IMG/VR virus record: IMGVR_UViG_3300031576_000004
Location: 99,303-163,302 of that record
From: a virus
Length of the DNA stretch: 64,000 nt
Direction: 5' to 3' (one strand)
The notes beneath the pieces were generated by a model, which was not told the DNA's origin, searched no databases, and saw nothing but the letters and a program-made list of their open reading frames with translations. Positions 7,634 through 14,822 of the stretch are shown here, piece after piece (positions within the stretch are counted from its first letter, which is position 1; the number at the start of each line of letters is the position of its first letter). A program made the position numbers and the translations under genes.

Positions 7634-9880
7634 TTACTCTTCTCTAACCATATGGATGTTATCAGTATGCATGACACCGTTACCAGTGCCAGCCCTCGTA
7701 AACTCCTGGCGATAGCTCAGGTCATCCGTGGACTTGAGGACTACGATCCTAGTAGCCACGAACACGTTATCCACGTAGAGATCCTGGATGCCAGTAAGCG
7801 GCTGGTGATCAACATGGACCTTGTGCTGGCCTGTGGAGAGGATGATAGGATCAGGCGACCACCCACGAATACCACGAATAGCCGTTACCACATAGGTGAA
7901 TCCGTTCACCAAAGTACCAAACTGAGTATCCGGATTCGTCACACGCACGTTTACGGGACCAACCCCTTGAGCTGGTGTATCACAGAAAATCGTATTTCCA
8001 TCACCAAAGACGACATTGTCTGCCGGTGTGCTTCCGAAAAGAACTGTGCACCCAGACTGGAAATTACCAGGGTTACCATAGATCGTAACAGAAGTTCCTC
8101 CTGCTGTATCTCCAGTGTTCGGCACAACAAGCTGTGGATTAGGAGCCGGGAATGTATAAGTATAACCGTTAACAAGAGTCCCAGACTGCCCGTCAGAGTT
8201 GGTGACAACTACGTTTACCTGACCAGCCGCATGTAGAGGAGCATCGCAGGTTAGCGACCCCTCATTGAGAACCACCACATTTGTCGCAGGTGTTCCACCA
8301 AAGGAAACAGTTGGGGTCGTAAACGTCTGGAAGAATCCAGTCGGGGAATTGATAATAACCCCGAAGTGGAAGTGAGTACCATTAAGCGTTACAGGAGTAC
8401 CGCCAGAGTTTATACCTGTAGCGGGGAATGCAACCGTGACGGTGGGTGCAGCATGGTAAGCAAACACATTGGACGGAGCATTACTACCCTGACCATCTGG
8501 ATTCTGAACGAACAGGTTTACCAGACCGTCAGAGGTTGTTCCGCCTGGGCTCGGCGGCATAACCCCGGTCAGAGTCGTCGAGCTTTGAAATACTAAGCTC
8601 TGGACGTTAACCCCGTTTACTGTCGCAAAGCAACCAGACTGGAATCCGGTACCAGAAATCGTGACAGCCGTTCCGCCGACAGATGGCCCGTAGGCTGGCG
8701 AAATTGGAGCTGGGGTGTTTACCGTCGGAGCCGCATTATAAGTGTAACCGTTAATAAGCGAACCAAACTGGCTGTCTGGATTTGCTACGTTTATGGTAGC
8801 CAAACCAGATGCGTGAGCTGGCATGTTGCAAGTTATTGTGTTTGCATCCACGACGACCACGTTCGTCGCCTCTGTCCCAGGGGGCGCGAAGAATGGCTCG
8901 TCTGCGCCAATCGCAGGGGAAGACAAGCGAACATCGCCATCCATATCCTCTGTCAAACCAGCAATAGCCACACCAGCACCTATAGCTGGAGATCCTGCCA
9001 TCAAGTGCGGATTAGCAAAGCTAGTCAGCAAAGGATCCGCTGTAAACGAATTAGCTTCCTTACCTACTGCCTGGAAATCTGCAAGTGTCACATAGGCAGT
9101 TGGAGGGTCTACGTTGTGGAAGAGTTTAGCATATTGAAGAACTGGAATATTAAAAGTCAAGTTATTGGAAGCACTAAAGTTATCTGCAAGTCCAGTAGGA
9201 GTATTAGCAGAAAGAACATATATAGCGCGGTGACTAGAGTTAGAAACGATAGTGTGATAGATATTGTCCTTAAACATAGTCTTCCAAGCGTTCTCAACGC
9301 TTGAGCTTAGAACGCCAGCATAGTTCCTGACCGTGTTGCCGAAGGCTTTGAAGTTCAATACCGACACGAACGCAACGTCGCCCTCAGAAACGACCCTAGG
9401 ACGGATATAGCAGTTCCTGACTATGATTGGCTCTGTGTTAAAGTCTACACCTTCCATCGCATAGAACGCATAATGCCCGCCGTTAGTCACTACCTCCATC
9501 TGCTCGAAGATAACGTGTCTTAATAGATTAAACCCGCCCTGGAAGGAAGGAAGGGACGGATTACAGTTCTTAGTATTGAACCACTTAATTGTGACCCTGG
9601 CCGTGGAAGAGCCAATGACTCCTATGCCATTGACATTCTGGCCATCAAGAATAGAACGATTGGCATTGCTTTGCCCTCGAACTGTAAGCCTGAAAGCACC
9701 GGTATTAATTCCACCAAAAAACATAACTTCAACATTAGAGCCTGCCTGAGAAAACGTCTCACCACCGTTACAAACGATTTCCCAGTCCTCAGTGAATGGG
9801 GTGTGGTTCAGAACCAAATCAGCGATAGCTGCCTGAATGGTTGTGAACGGCTTATCTGAACCTACCAGCGACATTCCCAT
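7634..9880 (-). CDS. Large fibre adhesin: beta-helix, TIG repeats, IRGIRGW module
   Basis: A 748-residue modular protein. Residues ~1-325 look like a right-handed beta-helix (FTTIQAAIADLVLN, then turns rich in Asn and Val, ending GSPAIGAG). Next comes a half TIG/IPT domain beginning EATNVVVVDANTITCNMP, then three full TIG domains, each with a GGTxVTIxG signature and a GTLVNGYTY-like end. The C-terminal ~82 residues are the IRGIRGW module shared with 6200-7294. TIG chains usually act as rigid spacers presenting a binding domain. ACGGAGGA precedes the ATG. The first TIG lacks its N-terminal half. Confidence 0.82.
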   Translation of the reverse strand: MGMSLVGSDKPFTTIQAAIADLVLNHTPFTEDWEIVCNGGETFSQAGSNVEVMFFGGINTGAFRLTVRGQSNANRSILDGQNVNGIGVIGSSTARVTIKWFNTKNCNPSLPSFQGGFNLLRHVIFEQMEVVTNGGHYAFYAMEGVDFNTEPIIVRNCYIRPRVVSEGDVAFVSVLNFKAFGNTVRNYAGVLSSSVENAWKTMFKDNIYHTIVSNSSHRAIYVLSANTPTGLADNFSASNNLTFNIPVLQYAKLFHNVDPPTAYVTLADFQAVGKEANSFTADPLLTSFANPHLMAGSPAIGAGVAIAGLTEDMDGDVRLSSPAIGADEPFFAPPGTEATNVVVVDANTITCNMPAHASGLATINVANPDSQFGSLINGYTYNAAPTVNTPAPISPAYGPSVGGTAVTISGTGFQSGCFATVNGVNVQSLVFQSSTTLTGVMPPSPGGTTSDGLVNLFVQNPDGQGSNAPSNVFAYHAAPTVTVAFPATGINSGGTPVTLNGTHFHFGVIINSPTGFFQTFTTPTVSFGGTPATNVVVLNEGSLTCDAPLHAAGQVNVVVTNSDGQSGTLVNGYTYTFPAPNPQLVVPNTGDTAGGTSVTIYGNPGNFQSGCTVLFGSTPADNVVFGDGNTIFCDTPAQGVGPVNVRVTNPDTQFGTLVNGFTYVVTAIRGIRGWSPDPIILSTGQHKVHVDHQPLTGIQDLYVDNVFVATRIVVLKSTDDLSYRQEFTRAGTGNGVMHTDNIHMVREE

Positions 9881-9915
9881 TTTCTATTCCTCCGTATTTC
9901 TTACGTTAAATTTAA

Positions 9916-10200
9916 TTAAGGAGCAGGAAGTGGCGCTGGCGGCGGTTGTGGCCGATCCGCAACATTTACGGACAACAGTGCCCCAGTCGTGGCCGCTGAA
10001 TCAATCGCCTTGATAAGCCCCATAAGATCATTAGCATCCTGTGACCCGAGAGTAATGTCTGGACGGTTAATCAAATCAAACAATACCTTCTCATTAACAG
10101 AAAACGATTCCTGAGCCCTCATGGCCACTGTCTTTCTGCAGTTAGCATGGGAGTTAGGAAACCAAGGCCCGGCAATCTTCGCAACCAATAGATAAGCCAT
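9916..10200 (-). CDS. Small fibre-cluster protein with proline-rich tail
   Basis: A 94-residue protein ending in a Pro-rich tail (RPQPPPAPLPAP). The central part (ANDLMGLIKAIDSAATTGAL) is helical, and the overall plan resembles the 85-92-residue proteins at 7330 and 11070 that also stand beside large adhesin genes. Sequence similarity to them is weak. It lies between a LamG gene that ends in half a TIG domain and a beta-helix/TIG gene that begins its TIG chain with the other half. No function is assigned. Confidence 0.62.
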   Translation of the reverse strand: MAYLLVAKIAGPWFPNSHANCRKTVAMRAQESFSVNEKVLFDLINRPDITLGSQDANDLMGLIKAIDSAATTGALLSVNVADRPQPPPAPLPAP

Positions 10201-10240
10201 TTACTTCTCTCCTTGTATTATCGTATTATCGTGCTGTCTT

Positions 10241-11053
10241 TTAGGCTACGAAAACCCTAGCCCCAGCAGCGAAGTTAGCTCCAGCAATTGTTACAGGAGT
10301 CCCACCAGCTACAGGGCCGGAAACCGGGACGATAGTGGCCAACGAAGGAGCTGGAGCAAGAGCCCACAGATTCGTCCCGGCCCCACCGTTCCACAGTCCT
10401 GCTCGTTCCGTTGAAGTAATAACTCTATCCCATGTTATCATCTCATCAATAACCCCATTGAAGAATGCCGAAGCCGCGTAGCTTGATCTGCCTACACGGA
10501 ATGGGGTCGTAAGAACAATCTCATCGATAAGCGATGTACTTACTCCGCTTCCAGCATCTTCCACATTGTCTACATACATTCTAAAACCGCCAGCAACACC
10601 AGCGATGAACGTGATAACTCCAAGGTGGAAGACATTGTCATTGACGGTGGCAGTCGATCCATGGATTAATACTTGATTCGCGCCTTTCTGGAAAACTGTC
10701 CGCAGGACGCCAGTATAAACAGACGCCTGGAACATGCTATCAACCGGAACGCCGAGAGGGTTCCTCTTGGAGAATATCATATCCTCAAAGAATGGATTGC
10801 TTGGTGATGCCGTTTTGAACCAAAAAGAAATAGAGAAGTTCTTCCCAATAGGGATATTCAGATTCGGCGAGCTAGCATTATCTATTGCGGCAAAGCTAGT
10901 AGAGCCATTGAATAAAGCCCCATACCCAACTTTCCCTGCCGCCTGATAGCCAACAGAAGTTGGGACAAGCGCGTGTGCTGCTACCTTTGATATAAAGTTG
11001 CCGGAAGCCTCGTCGAGCTTCCAGGCATCTATGATGTTGTCTGTAATCGGCAT
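10241..11053 (-). CDS. LamG-domain adhesin ending in half a TIG domain
   Basis: A 270-residue protein. Residues ~1-230 are LamG-like: DNIIDAWKLDEASGNF, NFSISFWFKTASPS, FHLGVITFIAG, GVIDEMITWDRVITSTE and WNGGAGTNLW. The last ~38 residues begin a TIG/IPT domain (SGPVAGGTPVTIAGANFAAG) but stop at RVFVA, only about halfway through the fold. The missing half looks like the orphan half-TIG in the 7634-9880 protein. It is either a recombination scar or a short tail that folds with a partner. Likely a virion carbohydrate-binding protein. Confidence 0.78.
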   Translation of the reverse strand: MPITDNIIDAWKLDEASGNFISKVAAHALVPTSVGYQAAGKVGYGALFNGSTSFAAIDNASSPNLNIPIGKNFSISFWFKTASPSNPFFEDMIFSKRNPLGVPVDSMFQASVYTGVLRTVFQKGANQVLIHGSTATVNDNVFHLGVITFIAGVAGGFRMYVDNVEDAGSGVSTSLIDEIVLTTPFRVGRSSYAASAFFNGVIDEMITWDRVITSTERAGLWNGGAGTNLWALAPAPSLATIVPVSGPVAGGTPVTIAGANFAAGARVFVA

Positions 11054-11069
11054 TTTATGCTCCCGTTTA

Positions 11070-11327
11070 TTAGATGCCAGTGATCATAGTCGGGTAGGCG
11101 GCAACCCAAGCATCACCCCAAGCCCTGGCTTGCGCGGTAGCTTGCGCTGCGGTCAGCAGCGTCTTCGGGGCTGCGATTAACGCATTGATCTGAGCAGCGT
11201 CAAAGTCACCGGACACGACCTTCTCTGTCCCGTCAACTTTTGCCGCCCCAACGGTATAATTTGGAGCCGCCGATACATCGACATCCGGCGTATCCCCAGT
11301 AAAGTTTAGCACTGTGAAGATTGACAT
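11070..11327 (-). CDS. Small fibre-cluster protein, paralogue of 7330-7608
   Basis: An 85-residue protein. Residues ~1-60 match the 92-residue product at 7330 at many positions (GDTPDVDVSAAPNY and GDFDAAQINALIAAPKTLL). The C-terminus is different and hydrophobic (AWVAAYPTMITGI). It sits between a LamG gene and a protein with the PKINI N-terminal module. Function is unknown; its repeated pairing with adhesin genes suggests a structural accessory. Confidence 0.66.
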   Translation of the reverse strand: MSIFTVLNFTGDTPDVDVSAAPNYTVGAAKVDGTEKVVSGDFDAAQINALIAAPKTLLTAAQATAQARAWGDAWVAAYPTMITGI

Positions 11328-11338
11328 TGAATTTTCTC

Positions 11339-11962
11339 CTAGGAAGGTGACCCGTCAGAGATGACCAATGCAGCTCCGAATCCGGCAGGAGCGGAGCCGA
11401 CGGAGACCACCAACTCCACACCACTCGGAGCAGCGGGAATGTTGATATTGGTCCCGAACTCCACCCTCTTGATAACGGATTGCTTGATAGCCGTGCACTG
11501 ATGCTCCCAGGAAACCTGAGAGCCAAGGGCAGCGTTGAGAGTAGCCTTGAGAGACTTGGCCCCAATAGCCGTGGTGCCGCCGTCAGAGGCGACGACCAGC
11601 GTCCCGCCCGCAGTGTCCATCGCATTGGCAAACCCGGCCTGGAGAGGAGTCTGACCGACGGTTGCAGTCTCCATATCCACCAGACCAGTTGTCACGTTGT
11701 GCGTTTCGATTGGGTACTGAGGGAACGTCTCGTGACGGGCAACGCCACCGTTGCCATTAATGGCAGCCTGAGCATTCGCAATGCCCTGAGATGTCGTGTT
11801 TGCTGGAAGGTTTACTTCAACAGCGACCAGCTTTCCGTTGACGTCACGGATAATAGTGGAAGCGTTGTTTGGGTGCGCAGCATTAACAGCATTTTGGATC
11901 GCGGTCAGCGTTAAATCGCTTGCCTGAGCCCCAGGATCACAGATTATATTAATCTTCGGCAT
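11339..11962 (-). CDS. Fibre-cluster protein with PxINxxxDP N-terminal module
   Basis: A 207-residue protein. Residues ~1-95 match the start of the 299-residue product at 12139: MPKINIICDPGAQASDLTL versus MPSINVPIDPYSQSSEKTL, and STIIRDVNGKLVAVEVNLP versus AEVIRDVNGKVVEVKVNLP. The remaining ~110 residues are unrelated, beta-rich and Ala/Gly-rich. This common-head, variable-tail pattern is typical of phage fibre modules where the N-terminus attaches and the C-terminus varies. An AAGGGGAG ribosome-binding site precedes the ATG. A strong terminator lies just upstream, so it may rely on readthrough. Confidence 0.7.
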   Translation of the reverse strand: MPKINIICDPGAQASDLTLTAIQNAVNAAHPNNASTIIRDVNGKLVAVEVNLPANTTSQGIANAQAAINGNGGVARHETFPQYPIETHNVTTGLVDMETATVGQTPLQAGFANAMDTAGGTLVVASDGGTTAIGAKSLKATLNAALGSQVSWEHQCTAIKQSVIKRVEFGTNINIPAAPSGVELVVSVGSAPAGFGAALVISDGSPS

Positions 11963-11982
11963 TGTCTACTCCCCTTTCTTTT

Positions 11983-12016
11983 AAAGAAAATGTGGGCGAT
12001 GTCAATATCGCCCACA
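11983..12016 (-). terminator. Minus-strand intrinsic terminator or attenuator
   Basis: On the minus strand, TGTGGGCGAT pairs perfectly with ATCGCCCACA around a six-base loop, followed by TTTTCTTT. It lies 122 bases after the 12139-13038 stop and only about 20 bases before the start of the next gene (11962), leaving little room for a promoter. It may therefore attenuate, rather than end, transcription of the fibre array. Confidence 0.75.
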
Positions 12017-12138
12017 TACTTAACACACTATTTATGTAATGTTGTGTAGTTATTGTTTGTCTTTGCATTTTATAATACGTTTATTACAAGTTCCGGCCGA
12101 GCCATGAACGCGTCTCCTAAATTCTGGCTAACTGCAGC

Positions 12139-13038
12139 CTAAGCAATACGATCCATGATCAGGTTGTCGATGTAGCTCCTCCCAGCCCCAGAAGTTCCGC
12201 TTGGGTAACGCGTGCGAGAGACATACTCCCAGATCGTTCTTGGGCTCAGTGCTCCCATGACAGTTTCCTTCAGAACGCCATCAACCCAGAGAGCGTATGT
12301 TCCAGTCATGAGATCACAATCCATATACGCTGTGTGATGCGCGCCAGCAGACATAGTATATAACGCGGAAGGCGTCCCATCCGGCGTAGTTAGATACACT
12401 CCACGGCCTACTGGAGCAGTCGGCGCGAAACCAACAGGGTAATCATGGAATGTAAGACGCATAGCACCATCCCTATCTCCAACTTCAAGTTCATTTCCGC
12501 TCTCGCTTCCAAGAGCTGGCCAGAAAACACTGTAGCCAATCCTCAGGCGCTTGAATGGCGAAGGTGTCGGAACAAAGGTGCACATCCAGCCATTGCCATC
12601 ATCCGGAGCAGAGACACAGAACTGTTCCAAGCACTTCGTTCCGGTAGCCGGATGATCTAAAGAAACCGTGTTAGAAATCGAAGCTGGGCCACCCTGAGGG
12701 CTAACTACTAGTCCCTGAGTAAGGCCCCAATCGTAAACCTCTTGAGCTAAAGGCGCGCCTTCGAAACCAGTATCTGCGAATAGGGGTACCGGCATGAACG
12801 AGGCCGATGCAGTAGCCACACCAGGATTGGCATTAATCGCAGCGGCAGCAACATCCAGATTCCCCTGTGATACGCCGAACGGAAGATTGACCTTCACCTC
12901 CACAACCTTGCCATTCACGTCACGAATGACTTCGGCGGCAAAGTTAGGATGCGCTGCGGCGGCCGCGGCCCGCACCTCATTGAGTGTCTTCTCGCTAGAC
13001 TGAGAATACGGATCAATCGGGACGTTAATAGATGGCAT
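12139..13038 (-). CDS. Jelly-roll-like adhesin with PxINxxxDP N-terminal module
   Basis: A 299-residue protein. Residues ~1-95 are the module shared with 11339-11962 (VIRDVNGKVVEVKVNLPFGV). Residues ~105-299 look like a lectin-type beta-sandwich (LRIGYSVFWPAL, HTAYMDCDLMTGTYALWVDG, ending RSYIDNLIMDRIA), a pattern seen in carbohydrate-binding or LamG-like domains. It is followed by an unusual ~120-base spacer and a terminator. Virion location is inferred from the surrounding fibre genes. Confidence 0.7.
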   Translation of the reverse strand: MPSINVPIDPYSQSSEKTLNEVRAAAAAAHPNFAAEVIRDVNGKVVEVKVNLPFGVSQGNLDVAAAAINANPGVATASASFMPVPLFADTGFEGAPLAQEVYDWGLTQGLVVSPQGGPASISNTVSLDHPATGTKCLEQFCVSAPDDGNGWMCTFVPTPSPFKRLRIGYSVFWPALGSESGNELEVGDRDGAMRLTFHDYPVGFAPTAPVGRGVYLTTPDGTPSALYTMSAGAHHTAYMDCDLMTGTYALWVDGVLKETVMGALSPRTIWEYVSRTRYPSGTSGAGRSYIDNLIMDRIA

Positions 13039-13053
13039 TCTTTTTCTCCTTTT

Positions 13054-13428
13054 CTACTTTGCTAAGTTGTAATTAACTACTAGCGTATTACCGAGCTGAT
13101 TCGTAAGGATTGTAATGACTTTGCCGCCGGAAACAAAAGAGTAATCCGTGTTCAATGTTAATAGTGCTGTGGCGGCTGGAGCGCCGGTCGCAGTAACGAA
13201 AGCCATTATAGAGTTGATTGACGCCGCATTTGTCTGAAGAGTAAGCGTCCCGCTGACATTGACTCCGGCGAATGTCTCTTGGCAATCTATTAGTAGCGTC
13301 TTCCGATAAGATCTGACGGCAACTGTTTCGACATCTTCTACTACGGCAGCCATTTCATGTCTTCCGACTTTATCGTCAACATCTCTAAGAGCTCCCTTGT
13401 TGTCGAAGTAATATGCTTTGTCTTTCAT
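13054..13428 (-). CDS. Small fibre-cluster protein, beta-rich
   Basis: A 124-residue protein that I do not recognise. It opens MKDKAYYFDNKGALRDVDDK and becomes beta-rich with a C-terminus (DYSFVSGGKVITILTNQLGN) like short Ig-like or fibre-tip domains. GGAG precedes the ATG. It is cotranscribed with the adhesin genes on either side, with gaps of only 15-20 bases. A virion role is inferred from context only. Confidence 0.6.
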   Translation of the reverse strand: MKDKAYYFDNKGALRDVDDKVGRHEMAAVVEDVETVAVRSYRKTLLIDCQETFAGVNVSGTLTLQTNAASINSIMAFVTATGAPAATALLTLNTDYSFVSGGKVITILTNQLGNTLVVNYNLAK

Positions 13429-13448
13429 TTGCCTATATCTCCGTTAAA

Positions 13449-14033
13449 TTAAACAAAGTTTATTTGAGCCGTGTCAACAACAGCAAGGCCAGATGGCGTC
13501 GGGGCGCTAAGTGTTAATGTCACCATCTGCACGACCGAGTCTTTGACTTGAACCGTTGCCTCGCCATTGGTGAATGTTACTGGCTGAGAAGTCACAATCA
13601 CTGCGCTTCCGCTAACAGAGACAGTTACCATGCTTGTATTGTTAAATGGATTTGTCACTCCAAATCCATTCGCAACCCTAACAACGACCGGCGTCAGCGT
13701 GGACCCGTCTGCTGTCCCAGAGAACGGGGAGCCATTCTCGAATAGGACTTGCGCGTCAGTTGATACAATGTAATTCAGAAGCTCGTTAAACTCGGCCTGT
13801 GTTACAGGAGAGTCTGAGTCTTGAGAGAAGCTTATGATCTGGAGTTTGCCAGCTGTAACGAGACGTTGAATTTCTTCGCTGGATGCATATGTATCCGGAA
13901 TTGTTCCGGTGTCTCCCGCAGTCCCAAATGGATTTAATTTTCTCTGAACATCCGGAGTTCCAAGCGGAGCCCCAGCTGCACGTCGTTCGATAAGAACGAT
14001 CTTTCCTGCTGTTAAGTTTTTTACTGTTGCCAT
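13449..14033 (-). CDS. Fibre protein with KNLT/DTGTIPD N-terminal module and Ig-like tail
   Basis: A 194-residue protein. Residues ~1-85 align with the next gene upstream (14043-14537): VKNLTAGKIVLIERRAAG versus VQNLTTGTLALIERRPLG, then GDTGTIPDTYASSEEI and LVTAGKLQIISFS. The collagen-like protein at 21008 starts with a diverged form of the same module. The C-terminal ~90 residues read as a bacterial Ig-like sandwich (VTFTNGEATVQVKDSVVQM). A conserved attachment head with exchangeable tail is the likely design. Confidence 0.7.
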   Translation of the reverse strand: MATVKNLTAGKIVLIERRAAGAPLGTPDVQRKLNPFGTAGDTGTIPDTYASSEEIQRLVTAGKLQIISFSQDSDSPVTQAEFNELLNYIVSTDAQVLFENGSPFSGTADGSTLTPVVVRVANGFGVTNPFNNTSMVTVSVSGSAVIVTSQPVTFTNGEATVQVKDSVVQMVTLTLSAPTPSGLAVVDTAQINFV

Positions 14034-14042
14034 TTTTACTCC

Positions 14043-14537
14043 TTAGGCGATAACGGTATAGCTAAACACTTCAGCGCCAGCCGCCATGCCTGGGGTTGAC
14101 ACAGCAAAGCTAACCCCAGGAACTATGCCGCCAATGCCGGCGAACGCTCCAGGAGGAGTCGAAAGAAGAATGGCCGCAGAAGCGTTCTGCGCAAACAGGA
14201 AGATCTTTGATCCTGCAGCGATGTTAGCCGCTGGGACAACAGACACGGGACCTGGTGTAGCCATAAAAGAACCGCGGATAACAGCCCTGTTAAATTCGTC
14301 CTGGCCGAAATCGCTGTCAGCGGCTGTGCTGTAAGAAAGGATTGCTAGCTTGCCTGCGGTTACAAGATTGGTGATCTCTGTTGAGCGGGCGAAGGAGTCC
14401 GGAATCGTTCCAGTATCTCCTGGCGCTCCAAAAGCAGTAAGCCGAACTTCAACATCAGGAGTTCCAACTGGAGATCCTAGCGGCCTACGCTCGATTAAAG
14501 CCAATGTGCCAGTGGTCAGGTTCTGTACGCTTGCCAT
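14043..14537 (-). CDS. Fibre protein with KNLT/DTGTIPD N-terminal module
   Basis: A 164-residue paralogue of 13449-14033 through residues ~1-85 (LTAFGAPGDTGTIPDSFAR and LVTAGKLAILSYS). Its tail differs: an Ala/Gly-rich beta segment ending in EVFSYTVIA. The upstream gap holds a possible sigma-70-like promoter at 14589-14617, so it may be the first gene of a minus-strand transcript. AAGGGAGG lies before the ATG. Confidence 0.7.
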   Translation of the reverse strand: MASVQNLTTGTLALIERRPLGSPVGTPDVEVRLTAFGAPGDTGTIPDSFARSTEITNLVTAGKLAILSYSTAADSDFGQDEFNRAVIRGSFMATPGPVSVVPAANIAAGSKIFLFAQNASAAILLSTPPGAFAGIGGIVPGVSFAVSTPGMAAGAEVFSYTVIA

Positions 14538-14588
14538 TTAAATCCTCCCTTAAGAAAGAAGTTTATTTTCTGGCTTTTGCCAGACAAC

Positions 14589-14617
14589 AATATACCGGAC
14601 GCTTCAGTTTGACGCAA
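14589..14617 (-). promoter_or_regulatory. Possible minus-strand promoter
   Basis: On the minus strand TTGCGT and TATATT are separated by exactly 17 bases, and CCGG precedes the TATATT. It lies in the 66-base gap before the 14043-14537 gene. The -35 is poor. The CCGGTATA core resembles the plus-strand GGTATAAGA motif but lacks its AAGA end and upstream T-run. Confidence 0.3.
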
Positions 14618-14822
14618 CACCATTCTCCCTGCTAGGAACATCGTCTTCTATGAAAGCCGTGTCTACATAACGAATAATGACGTTAGCCTCGCCGCGGTTG
14701 GTGTGGAATACCTCTTCTTTAAGTATTTTAATAGATGGGTCGTTTACGAGCTTTTCGTACTCGGCTCTGCCAAGGGATGAATCCAGGGACAGCTTTATGA
14801 TCGACTTTTTCCCAATCATCAT
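14604..14822 (-). CDS. Small hypothetical protein coupled to glycosyltransferase
   Basis: A 72-residue protein whose start overlaps the end of the glycosyltransferase gene (ends 14819), so translation is probably coupled. It is polar and mixed alpha/beta (SIIKLSLDSSLGRAEYEKL, then EANVIIRYVDTAFIEDD). No family was recognised. Tight coupling to the glycosyltransferase hints at a related role, but the sequence gives no direct evidence. Confidence 0.6.
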   Translation of the reverse strand: MMIGKKSIIKLSLDSSLGRAEYEKLVNDPSIKILKEEVFHTNRGEANVIIRYVDTAFIEDDVPSRENGVASN

